Source: Corydoras sp. C115 (lineage: Eukaryota; Chordata; Actinopteri; Siluriformes; Callichthyidae). From it: a stretch of DNA of 64,000 nucleotides. Below, in pieces: positions 1-8,770 of the stretch; the first letter of the stretch is position 1; every line of letters starts with the position of its first letter. Made by a program: the position numbers and the translations under genes. The notes under the pieces were generated by a model that saw nothing but the letters and a program-made list of their open reading frames with translations, was not told the DNA's origin and did not search any database. The stretch lies in assembly GCA_019802505.1 (NCBI GenBank), contig JAFMOC010000023.1:286501-350500 (forward strand), read 5' to 3'.

Positions 1-133
1 ACTATAAAATATATAACTATAAAATATATAATATATAACTATAAAAAGCTGAATGATCCTTTTTTGAATATTGACTTTTTCACTCACTCAATCACTTATA
101 CACATTTTGTAAGAGCCAGCTGTTGTTTACCGT

Positions 134-786
134 CATTAGTTTTCTGAGATGCTTGATTAGTAACAGTAATGTTTAAACAAGTGCAAATTGTACATTTTAA
201 TAAAATGATTTTTTTTTTTAATAATTTGAAGTAAAGTCTTGTAAGTTCTGATTGGTCTTTAGGTGAAGTCCAGATTTCATTGTTTTTACTTTTATGTAGG
301 TTGATCTGTAAAACATGGTGCTCCTCATTACATTGTGTATAGATAAAGTGAAGCAATATGTTTTAATGAAGCTGTAAAAATGCATTTGCATTTTTGTTCT
401 GTTTATTCGGAGAGTCTCCACCTGACACATCCCCTTATTTCTGTTTTTACTAATTCTGCATGACATATTTTGTCACCTTTCCAAAAATGTGTACATACAG
501 ATATACATTTGATTTCTTACCTGTTACATACTTTGTGTAAAATTTTAGGAGGATATTGTTACAGGTTATAACCTTTATCCTTTTGTAATTTTGTTTGTTT
601 ACAAATAAAAAACAAAACTAAATTTTATTCCCCAAATCGAAGTCAGCGTTTTCATTCATTTTTGTATCTGAACACTTTGGTTTTTCACTGTGTATCATGA
701 GTCCGGTGCTTATTGTCTATCAAACTGACCTTTAAAAATCTATTGCTGATTATATCAAACGATTTAAACTAAATATATATAATACT
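134..786 (+). other. 3' flank of a third, upstream copy of the unknown tandem gene
   Basis: This stretch is colinear with the 3' flank of copy 1 (about 4829-5216). Shared landmarks in the same order are a 'ttagttttctga' block, 'tgtttaaacaagtg', a 'ggtgctcctcatta' block, 'aatgaagctgtaaaaatg', 'attctgcatgacatatt' and a final 'atatataatact'. The coding part of that upstream copy lies outside the window. I therefore infer that the array had at least three units, with a repeat length of roughly 4.7 kb. No convincing ORF is present here. Confidence 0.65.
604..609 (+). other. Candidate polyadenylation signal of the upstream copy
   Basis: An AATAAA hexamer lies in the 3' flank of the upstream tandem copy, followed by A-rich sequence. 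Its position is later than the copy 1 equivalent. Confidence 0.3.
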
Positions 787-1110
787 GGCGGCACGGTGGC
801 TTAGTGGTTAGCACATTCGCCTCTCAGCACTAGGGATCCCCGGTTCGAATCCCCATCTGGGTGGAGTTTCCATGTTCTCCCCGTGTCCACGTGGGTTTCC
901 TCCGGGTTCTCCGGTTTCCTCCCACAGTCCAAAAACATGGATCAAGTCAAATGAGTTCTCCAAATTGCCCCATGTAGAGTATGTTTGGGTGAGTGTGTGC
1001 CCACCGATAGATTGCCCAGCGCCCAAAACATTCTCCCCTGGATGGGCATGGGGAACCCCCCCGCAACCCTAATATAGGATAAAGCGTAAGATAAAGAATG
1101 AATGAATGAA
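787..1110 (+). mobile_element. tRNA-derived SINE, full length
   Basis: The element starts ggcggcacggtggcttagtgg (A-box like), has the B-box-like GGTTCGAATCC near 842, and ends in (GAAT)n. The target-site duplication tatataatact precedes it and follows it (1111 onward). The matching place in the next tandem unit (about 5216) is empty, so the insertion postdates the gene duplication. Confidence 0.9.
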
Positions 1111-1188
1111 TATATAATACTAAAGTTAATAACAAACATGTTTTCAACATTTGCACTTTATTTTTTGAGATGAGTCTGGAAAAGGCTT

Positions 1189-1200
1189 TAGCGCCCCCTA
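1189..1200 (-). promoter_or_regulatory. CTCF-like core upstream of copy 1
   Basis: On the - strand this reads TAGGGGGCGCTA, which resembles the core of the vertebrate CTCF motif. The same block with one change lies upstream of copy 2 (5788-5798). This is a motif match by eye only; occupancy is unknown. Confidence 0.35.
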
Positions 1201-1267
1201 TGCTCAAAGATTTAATTGACATTAAGCACATTTGTGAGGGTCTGCATTCTTTAATCCACGTTAATTC

Positions 1268-1273
1268 CACGTG
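1268..1273 (+). promoter_or_regulatory. E-box in the copy 1 upstream region
   Basis: A perfect CACGTG lies about 195 bp upstream of the inferred exon 1 donor of copy 1. The copy 2 equivalent reads CATGTG. Confidence 0.3.
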
Positions 1274-1322
1274 TTATTACGGTAAAGTGCTTGTTGTTAT
1301 TTGAAATTTTACAGTTTACTAA

Positions 1323-1330
1323 TGACGTCA
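1323..1330 (+). promoter_or_regulatory. Palindromic CRE (TGACGTCA) upstream of copy 1
   Basis: A perfect cyclic-AMP response element lies about 137 bp before the inferred noncoding exon 1 donor at 1467/1468. In copy 2 the aligned site is degenerate, with a TGATGTCGTCA-like sequence near 5912. CREs are common in germ-cell and hormone-driven promoters, but nothing here shows which tissue applies. Confidence 0.4.
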
Positions 1331-1430
1331 CTCTTGGCGTAACCCTAGAAACCAAATGTTTGTGGCGTCTGAGCAGAGCTTGATCAACCACCTGATAAAC
1401 AGCGCTTCTCATTAATCTCACAATTATCAA

Positions 1431-1467
1431 CTTTACGGACTTCAAACGAGCTTCACTTCATTAAGAG
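1431..1467 (+). other. Inferred noncoding first exon end (copy 1)
   Basis: The segment 'actttacggact...cattaagag' is followed by a GTAAAT donor at 1468. It is conserved upstream of copy 2, where it ends at 6076 before a weaker GTCAAT. Exon 2 would begin at 2480 after a pyrimidine-rich CTTGTAG acceptor, 8 nt before the start codon. The transcription start was not determined. Confidence 0.45.
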
Positions 1468-1800
1468 GTAAATCTAAAGGCACCAGAGTCTTAAGATACG
1501 CGACATATTACATAAAACTGAATTTTTTTTAATGTAGTTATATTTCAATATTCAACGTGAACGCTGTAATTATGTGAATATAATCGAATATAATGTCGAA
1601 TAAACGTCCCTTCTACACGACGTATTATACATATTTGAAGTTTATCGTAATGTAGTTATGATTTCATACGTAATTAAAGTCGATAATAATGATAATTGAA
1701 TACATAATTGAAGGTTGTAATAATGTAGAATAATTTAATTGTAAATAATGTAGCTAACTTGCAAGTTCAATTAGCATGTGAGGATTAGCGAGGGATTTCT

Positions 1801-1802
<2 letters not shown>

Positions 1803-1836
<34 letters not shown>

Positions 1837-1873
1837 CCCAAAAAAAAATAAAAAAATAAAATAAAATAATAAA

Positions 1874-1908
<35 letters not shown>

Positions 1909-2012
1909 ATTCTAAATGTTATCAACTTAAACAAATTTTTAAGTAGACATCTACTAGACAGATTTAGATTGCAATGTATCGGCTTCAGTTACCATATAGA
2001 TTTACTTTATAA

Positions 2013-2051
<39 letters not shown>
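1803..2051. repeat. Low-complexity cluster: poly-C, (TAA)n and (CA)n
   Basis: A run of about 33 C (1803-1835) is followed by A-rich sequence, a (TAA/AAT)n array (about 1868-1905) and a (CA)n array (about 2014-2051). All lie within the 5' intron of copy 1. The C-run length may not be reliable in an assembly. Confidence 0.9.
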
Positions 2052-2055
<4 letters not shown>

Positions 2056-2210
2056 TACAGTACATACACACATATTGTTAGTTCTCTTTAACGCTGGGGA
2101 CTTTCCAAGCTACTAACAAGGGTGTAAATAGAATGTCTGTCGACTTATAAGGTCTGATATTTTTTAATACTTACATTTTTAATCATTAATTCATATGTTG
2201 GAGAATAATG

Positions 2211-2430
2211 AAGGCGCGGTAGCTCAGTGGTCAGGGCATTGGGCTGTCAATCTGAAGGTTGGGGGTTCAAATCCCAAGTCCACTGAAGTTACCAATGTGG
2301 GTCCTTGAGCAAGACCCTTAACCCTCATTGCTCCAGGGATGTTGTGGTTAACCCTGTGTTCACATTGTAAGTCGCTTTGGATAAATGTAATTCGTAATTC
2401 GCTTTCGTAAATGTAATGTAAATGTAATAA
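2211..2430 (+). mobile_element. V-SINE/Mermaid-like tRNA-derived SINE
   Basis: The element has a tRNA-like head (GGTAGCTCAGTGGTCAGGGC, then GGTTCAAATCCCA) and a body typical of fish SINEs ('ccttgagcaagacccttaaccctcattg'), followed by 'gtcgctttggataaa' and an AATGTAA-rich tail. It interrupts 'gagaataat/aacttttctcg', which is intact in copy 2 near 7045, with an AATAAT duplication at the edges. Confidence 0.85.
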
Positions 2431-2487
2431 TAACTTTTCTCGTGTGCATTAACCATTAACTGCTACCTTCTGCTTGTAGATACTATT

Positions 2488-4667
2488 ATGGCTGCACCGA
2501 ACAAGCAACCTGACTTCATGGATACTTCACAGCACCATGGTCCCAGACCACCCCACAGGATGCCGCATCCTTATCGATATCATCCATTTCATATGCCACA
2601 TCAAGCTCAGTGGTGGCACAATTCCCATCATATGCCACCCCATCCTGGACACATGCACGGCCATCGTCAAATGTTCCACAATGCTCCTATGCATAGTCAC
2701 CCAACAGCAGCTCAAGGCCCTGCAACAGCAGCTCAAGGCCCTGCAACTCCAGTCTTTACTGGACTACCACGTTACATATACTACTACCAGCCTTGCAAAT
2801 TGCACATGGGTATGAACCTTGCTCATCCTCCACAACAGGAGCCTACTGACTCTACTGAGACTGTCCAATGCAGTGAGGAGGAAGTGGTGGCTGAAAGCCT
2901 TCATCTGAAAGACGCGGCAAACACTGTGCAGTGTGAACCTCAGTGTGAACCTCAGTGTGAACAGCATTCTCCACATTTTCCTCAGGTTCAGCAGCTGCAT
3001 CCGTCCTACATTCACTGCAATGAGACTCATCTGTCCGCCAAGTCCAGCTTTCCTGAGTGTGCCCATGTTTCTATTACAAACCCAGGAAAGTTTGAGGAAG
3101 GGGCAGTCCTGCTGAATGAAGGTGCTCAGGACACACCTCTAGAGGAGGTACATGCTGCAGTTCATCTGCCTTCTTCAGCTTCTGAGGAACTCACAAACCT
3201 AACTCAAGTGACCGTCCAATGCAATGACGAGGAAGTGGTGGCTGAAAGCCTTCATCTGAAGGACGCGGCAAACACTATGCAGTGTGAACCTCAGTGTGAA
3301 GAGCATTCTCCACATTTTCCTCAGGTTCAGCAGCTGCTTCATGCTGCAGTTCATCTGTCCGCCAAGTCCAGCTTTCCTAAGTGTGCCCATGTTTCTTTTA
3401 CAAGCCCAGGAAAGATTGAGGAAGGGGCAGTCCTGCTGAATGAAGGTGCTCAGGACACACCTCTAGAGGAGGTACATGCTGCAGTTCATCTGCCTTCTTC
3501 AGCTTCTGAGGAACTCACGAACCTAACTCAAGTGACCGTCCAATGCAATGATGAGGAAGTGGTGGCTGAAAGCCTTAATCTGAAGGACGCGGCAAACACT
3601 ATGCAGTGTGAACCTCAGTGTGAACCTCAGTGTGAAGAGCATTCTCCACATTTTCCTCAGGTTCAGCAGCTGCTTCCGTCCCACATTCACTGCAATGAGA
3701 CTCACCTGTCCGCCAAGTCCAGCTTTCCTGAGTGTGCCCATGTTTCTATTACAAGCCCAGGAAGGATTGGGGAAGGGGCAGTCCTGCTGAATGAAGGTGC
3801 TCAGGACACACCTCTAGAGGAGGTACATGCTGCAGTTCATCTGCCTTCTTCAGCTTCTGAGGATCTCACAAACCTAACTCAAGTGACCGTCCAATGCAAT
3901 GACGAGGAAGTGGTGGCTGAAAGCCTTCATCTGAAAGACTGCAATGAGACTCACCTGTCCGCCAAGTCCAGCTTTCCTGAGTGTGCCCACGTTTCTATTC
4001 CAAGCCCAGTAAGGGTTGAGGAAGGGGCAGTCCTGCCGAATAAAGGTACTCAATACCCATCTCTAAATACATATAAATAAAATATATTTCTACACATATA
4101 AAACATATCTTTTGAGGTCTGCTTTTAAAATTCTTAATTTAATTATTTATTTGTTTGTTTATTTATTTATTTTATTCTATGAGATGTGAGAGAGTAAAAT
4201 TAAAAAAATTCTATTATTATTATTATTATTATTATTATCTGACGGAGGTACATGATGCAGTTCATCTGTCTCTTTCAGCTTCTGAGGAACTCCTCTCTCC
4301 TGAGTTGATCATTCCGAGCCCACAAAACTTTACAGATGAAGCAGTCAACATTCCTGAGTTCAGATCTGTGGAAGAGGCTGTAAAGTTTCTTTACAGTGGA
4401 GTTGATGACCATATTGAACTGAGACCTGTGGACATAAAGCAGCAAGATGATGCCCTGGACCTCAACTCCCACAGTAATGTCAACATGGAATGTTTCAGTG
4501 ATGTGAAGGAGTTAATTGACAACTGCTTTCAATTGCTGGAGTGCCCCAACGGTCCAATCTCCAGCAATCAGAACAGTCCTAGTGTCCAACAGTTCTCTAA
4601 TGATTTATGTTCTTCCTCCGTTTTTGATTTAATGGATGACATGGACTGGAAAGATTTAATCTTCTAG
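2488..4667 (+). CDS. Unrecognised tandem-duplicated gene, copy 1 (internal repeats; two coding exons)
   Basis: Proposed exons are 2488-4045 and 4261-4667 (phase 1 junction), giving 654 aa. I do not recognise the family. Seen in the protein: residues 1-75 are rich in His, Pro and Met (repeated PHH, HPG and HMP motifs); about 76-125 contain PRYIYYYQPCKL; about 125-519 hold four in-frame units beginning VQC(S/N)(D/E)EE, periods 117, 108 and 117 residues, the last cut short; the C-terminus is acidic and aromatic (SVFDLMDDMDWKDLIF), like a transactivation or short docking motif. There is no signal peptide or membrane segment, so a cytoplasmic or nuclear protein is likely. The first ORF alone stops at 4080; 4046-4260 must be removed as an intron to reach the conserved C-terminus. 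The start follows a CTTGTAG acceptor and is shared with copy 2. Alternatively this copy is broken at 4080. A very loose similarity to oocyte Bucky ball-type proteins (aromatic/Pro-rich N-terminus) was considered but not claimed. Confidence 0.7.
2860..4030 (+). repeat. In-frame coding tandem repeat of ~351 bp in copy 1
   Basis: Units start at about 2860, 3211, 3535 and 3886, marked by ac(t/c)gtccaatgcaatgacgagg. Spacings are 351, 324 and 351 bp, all multiples of three. Unit 2 has lost part of the middle; unit 4 is internally deleted from 'CTGAAAGAC' directly to 'TGCAATGAGACTCACC'. A smaller 12-bp repeat (cagtgtgaacct; CEPQ) varies in number between units. Copy 2 holds a single unit, so the array is an expansion. 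Confidence 0.9.
4046..4260 (+). other. Putative young intron in copy 1
   Basis: The stretch runs from a GT (g/gtactc) to an AG (gatgcag/TTC) and contains in-frame stops. Both edges are recognisable former coding repeat sequence; about 180 bp between 4067 and 4243 is AT-rich foreign sequence with a (TTA)n run next to the acceptor. Removing 4046-4260 keeps the frame and joins AAA-G to TT-CAT. The upstream polypyrimidine tract is poor, so splicing is an inference. Confidence 0.5.
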
Positions 4668-4734
4668 AGCACTCTGGAGTGGAGGTTATAATGTGTATGG
4701 TAGAACTCTATATTTGCTATATTGCTATTTATAA

Positions 4735-4830
4735 CAGGGTTGCCGTATCTCAGTGATTAAGGTGTTGGGGGTTCAAACACTGAATCCATAAAAAAGCTGA
4801 TGGGGTTTTTTGATCAAGTCTCATAATACA
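4735..4830 (+). mobile_element. Degenerate SINE relic in the 3' UTR of copy 1
   Basis: A tRNA-like head ('gccgtatctcagtgattaaggtgttggg', then 'gggttcaaac') matches the V-SINE family loosely. A colinear relic lies in the 3' UTR of copy 2 (8279-8415), so this insertion predates the duplication. Confidence 0.55.
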
Positions 4831-5069
4831 TCATTAGTTTTCTGATAGAGGTCTGATATGTTTAAACAAGTGTACATTTTATTAAAATATTTTTAGAATT
4901 TGGAGTAATTACAAGTCCAGTAAGTTTTGATTGGCATTAAGGTGGAGTCCAGACTTGTTTGTTTTTACTTTTAAATAGGTTAATCTGTAAAACCTGGTGC
5001 TCCTCATTATTATGGTCTGTATAGATGAAGTAAAGTTGGATGTTCTAATGAAGCTGTAAAAATGAATTT

Positions 5070-5075
5070 AATAAA
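5070..5075 (+). other. Candidate polyadenylation signal, copy 1
   Basis: AATAAA lies about 400 nt after the stop codon of copy 1. Confidence 0.4.
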
Positions 5076-5386
5076 TCCACTTATTTTTGTCTTCACTAAT
5101 TCTGCATGACATATTCTGTATTTATTTATATATTTTTATATTGGTTGTAATCAGGATGAAATCTTTATGCTGTTAAATCAAACCATTTAAACAAAACTAA
5201 ACATATATAATACTGCTTAATACTCAATACCAAACATGTTTTCAACATAAAATGAACATTAAACTTTAGGACTTATATTTTCTGAGATGAAAAATTGTTT
5301 AAGATGTAAATAATAAAGATCATTTAAATAATTGTGGATTTGATGGATTACTCCGGCTGGTTTCTTTTTGAAATACAAATAGATGT

Positions 5387-5717
5387 TGGGCGCCGGTGGC
5401 TTAGTGGTCAGCACGTTCTCCTCTCAGCGCTAGGGATTCCCGGTTCGAATCCCAATCTGGGTGGAGTTTCCATGTTCTCCCCGTGTCCGCGTGGGTTTCC
5501 TCCGGGTTCTCCGGTTTCCTTTCACAGTCCAAAACATGGATCGAGTCAACTGAATTCTCCAAATTGCCCCATATAGAGTGTGTCTGTGTGAGTGAGTGTG
5601 TGCCCAGCGATGGATTGGCGCCCTGTCCTGGGTGTATCTGCCCAGCGCCCAAGACGTTCTCCCCTGGATGGGCATGGGGAATCCCCCCCCCCCAGGATAA
5701 AGGATAATGGGTAATGG
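5387..5717 (+). mobile_element. tRNA-derived SINE in the copy 1/copy 2 spacer
   Basis: The copy is nearly complete, with A-box-like TGGCTTAGTGG at 5396 and B-box-like GGTTCGAATCC at 5442. The 3' end has a poly-C stretch and a degraded tail. It is absent from the equivalent spacer upstream of copy 1. Confidence 0.85.
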
Positions 5718-5787
5718 AAATACATGTTGGTCAAATAAAATGATAAGTTCCATAAAGTGTTTCCCCAACAATTCTGGAAAGGGCTTC

Positions 5788-5798
5788 AGCGCCCCCTA
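5788..5798 (-). promoter_or_regulatory. CTCF-like core upstream of copy 2
   Basis: On the - strand this reads AGGGGGCGCTG. It is the paralogous counterpart of the element at 1189-1200 and sits in a conserved block ('gcgccccctatgctcaaagattta'). Confidence 0.3.
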
Positions 5799-6418
5799 TG
5801 CTCAAAGATTTAAATTGACAGTAAGCACATATGAACGTGTTTGAGTGTCTACATACTTTAAATCCACGTTAACTCCATGTGGATTACTTGTTATATAAAG
5901 TTTATAGTTGAATGATGTCGTCACCCTTACCGTTACCCTGGAAACACAATGATTGACATGTTCCAGAAGATTCGGCGGCAACCCCCCCCCCGTCCCTCCC
6001 ACAGACACACACTTCTAATTAATCTCACACTTTTATCAACTTTACGGACTTTAAACTCGCTTCATTTCATTAAGAGGTCAATCTAAAGGTATCAGAGTCT
6101 TAAGGTCCAATACTTTTACAAACCCTCAGTTTGCAAAAATCAAGTAAACGAGAATTTAAATAAGTGCTGACGAGCATATTTAATAATTGTAAAAATCCTT
6201 CATCAGATAAAGAAACATGCCTTCTACGCGACATGTTCTATAAAAATAAAGTTTATAATGAAGTTAGATTTCAAAAAATGAGTGAAAGTTGTCATTATGT
6301 GGCTTTAGAATGTCGAATAAACGTCCCTTCTACACGACCTATTATACATATTTGAAGGTTATCAAAATGTAGTTATGATTTCATACATAATTAATGTTTA
6401 TAATAATGGTGTTATGGT

Positions 6419-6650
6419 TGGCACGGTGGCTTAGTGGTTAGCATGTTCTCCTCTCAGCACTTGGGATTCCCAATTCTAATCCCAATCTGGGTGGAGTTTC
6501 CATGTTCTCCCCGTGTCCAAAAACATGGATCAAGGTCAATTGAATTCTCCAAATTGCCCCATATAGAGTGTGCATGTGGATTGGCGCCCTGTCCTGGGTG
6601 TGTCTGCCCAGCGCTCAAAGTGTATGGGCATGGGAAACTCCCATTGTGTT
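6419..6650 (+). mobile_element. tRNA-derived SINE, internally deleted
   Basis: The copy has a normal head ('ggcacggtggcttagtgg'), but the segment between 'ccccgtgtcc' and 'aaaaacatgg' is missing and the tail is shortened. It lies in the 5' intron of copy 2. Confidence 0.8.
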
Positions 6651-6794
6651 ATATCCATTACACAAATAAATTAAATAATACATTCAAAATGTTATCATTT
6701 TAAACAGTTTTTAAGTTGAAATTCTTTCCACAGATTCAGATTGTATTGTATCATCTTCAGTTTTTACTTTTATAATCTTTAATAATAAAGATTG

Positions 6795-6842
6795 CTTTAT
6801 AATCACAGACATATATACATATATATGTCTGTGATTATAAAG
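6795..6842. repeat. Perfect inverted repeat, 23-bp arms
   Basis: Arms 6795-6817 and 6820-6842 are exact reverse complements around a 2-nt loop ('ca'). The palindrome sits at the copy 2 position corresponding to the (CA)n tract of copy 1, just before a (TA)n array. Confidence 0.9.
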
Positions 6843-6860
6843 TCATCTCTATAATATGCA

Positions 6861-6861
<1 letters not shown>

Positions 6862-6943
<82 letters not shown>
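6862..6943. repeat. (TA)n microsatellite
   Basis: About 80 bp of uninterrupted alternating T and A in the 5' intron of copy 2. Confidence 0.95.
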
Positions 6944-6948
<5 letters not shown>

Positions 6949-7110
6949 TGTCCCCTCTGAGGACCTTCACAGCTACGCAGGATGTAAATATAATGTCTGT
7001 CTACTAATAAGGTCTCATAATATACATCATTAATTCATATGTTGGAGAATAATAACTTTTCTCGTGTGCATTAACCATTAACTGCTTACCTTCTGCTTGT
7101 AGATACTATT

Positions 7111-8241
7111 ATGGCTGCACCGATCATGCAACCTGACTTGATGGTTAGACACCCATTCATGGTACCGGTACCACAGCACCATGGTCACAGACCACCCCAC
7201 ATGATGCCGTATCCTTATCCATTTCATCCATTTCATGTGGCACATCCAGCTCAGTGGTGGCACAATGCCCAGCATATGCCACTCCATCCTGGACAGATCC
7301 ACGGCTATCCTCAAATGTTCCAAAATGCTGCTATGTTTAATCACCCAACAGCAGCTCATCAAAGATATGAAGGCTTTCCAACTCCAGCTCTTTCTGGACC
7401 ACTACCTTTAATATTTTACCACCAGCCTTGCCAATTACACATAGGTATGATTCATAGTGATATTCCGCAGCAGGAGCTTACTGACTCTGCTGATTCTGTC
7501 CAATGCAGTGATGAGGAAGTGATGGCTGAAAGCCTTTATCTGAAGGACGTGGCAAACAATATGCAGTGGGAACCTCAGTGCGAACAGTATTCTCCACATT
7601 TTCTTCAGGTTCAGCAGCTGCTTCCAGCCCACATCCTCTACAATGAGACTCACCTGCCTGCCTTTTCTATTCCAATCCCAGTAAGGATTGAGGAAGGGGC
7701 AGTCCTGCGGATTGAAGGTGCTCAGGACACACCTCTAGAGAAGGAACTGCGTACTCTACAGTTTGTACCTGATGCAGTTCATCTGCCTTCTTCAGCTTTA
7801 GAGAAACTTACTAACCTAACTCAAGTGGAACTCCTCTCTCCTGAGACTGCTCAGTTGATCATTCCAAACCCACAAGGCTTTACAGATGAAGTAGTACAGA
7901 TGAACATTCCTGAGTTCAGATCTGTGGAAGAGGCTGTAAAGTTCCTTTACAGTAAACTTAATGATCATATTGAACTGAGACCTGTGGACATAATGCAGCA
8001 GGATGATGCCCTGAACCTCGATTCTCACACTAATGTCAGTGGTGATGTGGATATGGAGGACTGTATTGAGAACTGCTTTCAATTGCTGGAGTGTCCCAAC
8101 AGTCCGATCTCCAGCAATCAAAACAGTCCTAGTGTCCAACTGTTCTCTGATGATTTATGTTCTCCCTCTGTTTTTGATGTAATAGATGACACGGACTGGG
8201 AGGATTTCATCTTTTATAGCTCTTTGGAGTGGATTTTATAA
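7111..8241 (+). CDS. Unrecognised tandem-duplicated gene, copy 2 (intact, 376 aa)
   Basis: This is one uninterrupted ORF preceded by the same acceptor as copy 1 (CTTGTAG/ATACTATTATGG; exon 2 from 7103). The N-terminal 75 residues are His/Pro/Met/aromatic rich; an IFYHQPCQLHIG segment corresponds to YIYYYQPCKLHMG in copy 1. It is followed by a single VQCSDEE unit with no tandem array. A conserved acidic region contains PEFRSVEEAVKFLYS, ELRPVDI and FQLLECPNSPIS, and the C-terminus carries SVFDVIDDTDWEDFIF plus eight extra residues (YSSLEWIL). There is no signal peptide or membrane helix. Because it is uninterrupted, this copy is the best guide to the ancestral protein. Function is unknown; the C-terminal acidic and bulky hydrophobic pattern resembles transcriptional activation domains, which is only a suggestion. 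Its noncoding exon 1 donor is GTCAAT, weaker than the GTAAAT of copy 1. Confidence 0.75.
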   Translation: MAAPIMQPDLMVRHPFMVPVPQHHGHRPPHMMPYPYPFHPFHVAHPAQWWHNAQHMPLHPGQIHGYPQMFQNAAMFNHPTAAHQRYEGFPTPALSGPLPLIFYHQPCQLHIGMIHSDIPQQELTDSADSVQCSDEEVMAESLYLKDVANNMQWEPQCEQYSPHFLQVQQLLPAHILYNETHLPAFSIPIPVRIEEGAVLRIEGAQDTPLEKELRTLQFVPDAVHLPSSALEKLTNLTQVELLSPETAQLIIPNPQGFTDEVVQMNIPEFRSVEEAVKFLYSKLNDHIELRPVDIMQQDDALNLDSHTNVSGDVDMEDCIENCFQLLECPNSPISSNQNSPSVQLFSDDLCSPSVFDVIDDTDWEDFIFYSSLEWIL

Positions 8242-8278
8242 TGTGTATAGTAGAATTTTACATTTGCTATATTGCTGT

Positions 8279-8415
8279 CAGGGTTGTGGTAGCTCAGTGA
8301 TCAAGGTATTGGGTTTCAAACCCTGAATCCATAAAAAAGCTGTTGAGATCTTTGACCGAGTCTCATAATACTCATTGCTTAAGGGATGCTGTAGCATTGC
8401 TTTTTAACTATTAAA
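8279..8415 (+). mobile_element. Degenerate SINE relic in the 3' UTR of copy 2
   Basis: The tRNA-like 'ggtagctcagtgatcaagg' and 'gggtttcaaaccc' are followed by the same 'gaatccataaaaaagctg' block as in copy 1. Confidence 0.5.
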
Positions 8416-8473
8416 AAGTGTCTGCAAAATACTCTATTTTTATTTATTATTTAATAGTGGCTCTATTTTATAT

Positions 8474-8479
8474 AATAAA
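8474..8479 (+). other. Candidate polyadenylation signal, copy 2
   Basis: AATAAA lies about 230 nt downstream of the copy 2 stop codon. Confidence 0.4.
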
Positions 8480-8509
8480 ATATTTGATATTTTATATAAT
8501 ATCAATCCA

Positions 8510-8627
8510 TCATCTTCCACTTAATCCTATACTATACCTTGAATCCATGTTTTTGGACTGTGGGAGGAAACTGGAGAACCTGGGGGAAAACCCAGAGGAT
8601 GTTCTAACCACTAAGCCACCATGCATA
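8510..8627 (-). mobile_element. Truncated tRNA-derived SINE relic
   Basis: Reverse-orientation fragments ('catgtttttggactgtgggagg' and 'ctaaccactaagccacc') are joined with the middle and the B-box region missing. Confidence 0.65.
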
Positions 8628-8675
8628 ATGCTGTGTTGTAATAATATGTTTCATAAACAAAAGGAACAATAATTC

Positions 8676-8770
8676 TTTATTCCTTAATAGTACCATTAGT
8701 TACATTACACTTCCTGTTTATTTTTGCATTGTGATACCAGATACATGCATTTAACCGAACCTCCTTTATT
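8676..8770 (-). other. thbs4: Candidate polyadenylation region of thbs4
   Basis: Two AATAAA hexamers on the - strand (8765-8770 and 8676-8681) lie 230-325 nt past the thbs4 stop codon. The stretch 8242-9000 otherwise holds only 3' UTR and SINE relics. Confidence 0.4.

Noticed and set aside
787..870. tRNA gene, suggested by TGGCTTAGTGG and GGTTCGAATCC
   Set aside because: The boxes belong to tRNA-derived SINEs; the cloverleaf stems do not pair and the unit continues into a SINE body.
872..1072. Many short ORFs encoding peptides like FSPCPRGFPPGSPVSSHSPK throughout the window
   Set aside because: They are frames of the same interspersed SINE in both orientations, with no splice context or conserved protein family.
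2860..4030. CRISPR-like or satellite array
   Set aside because: Units are long, coding and in frame; there are no short repeats with unique spacers.
2488..4667. Bucky ball/Velo1-type germ-plasm organiser
   Set aside because: Only a vague aromatic/proline-rich N-terminal resemblance; no motif I could align with confidence.
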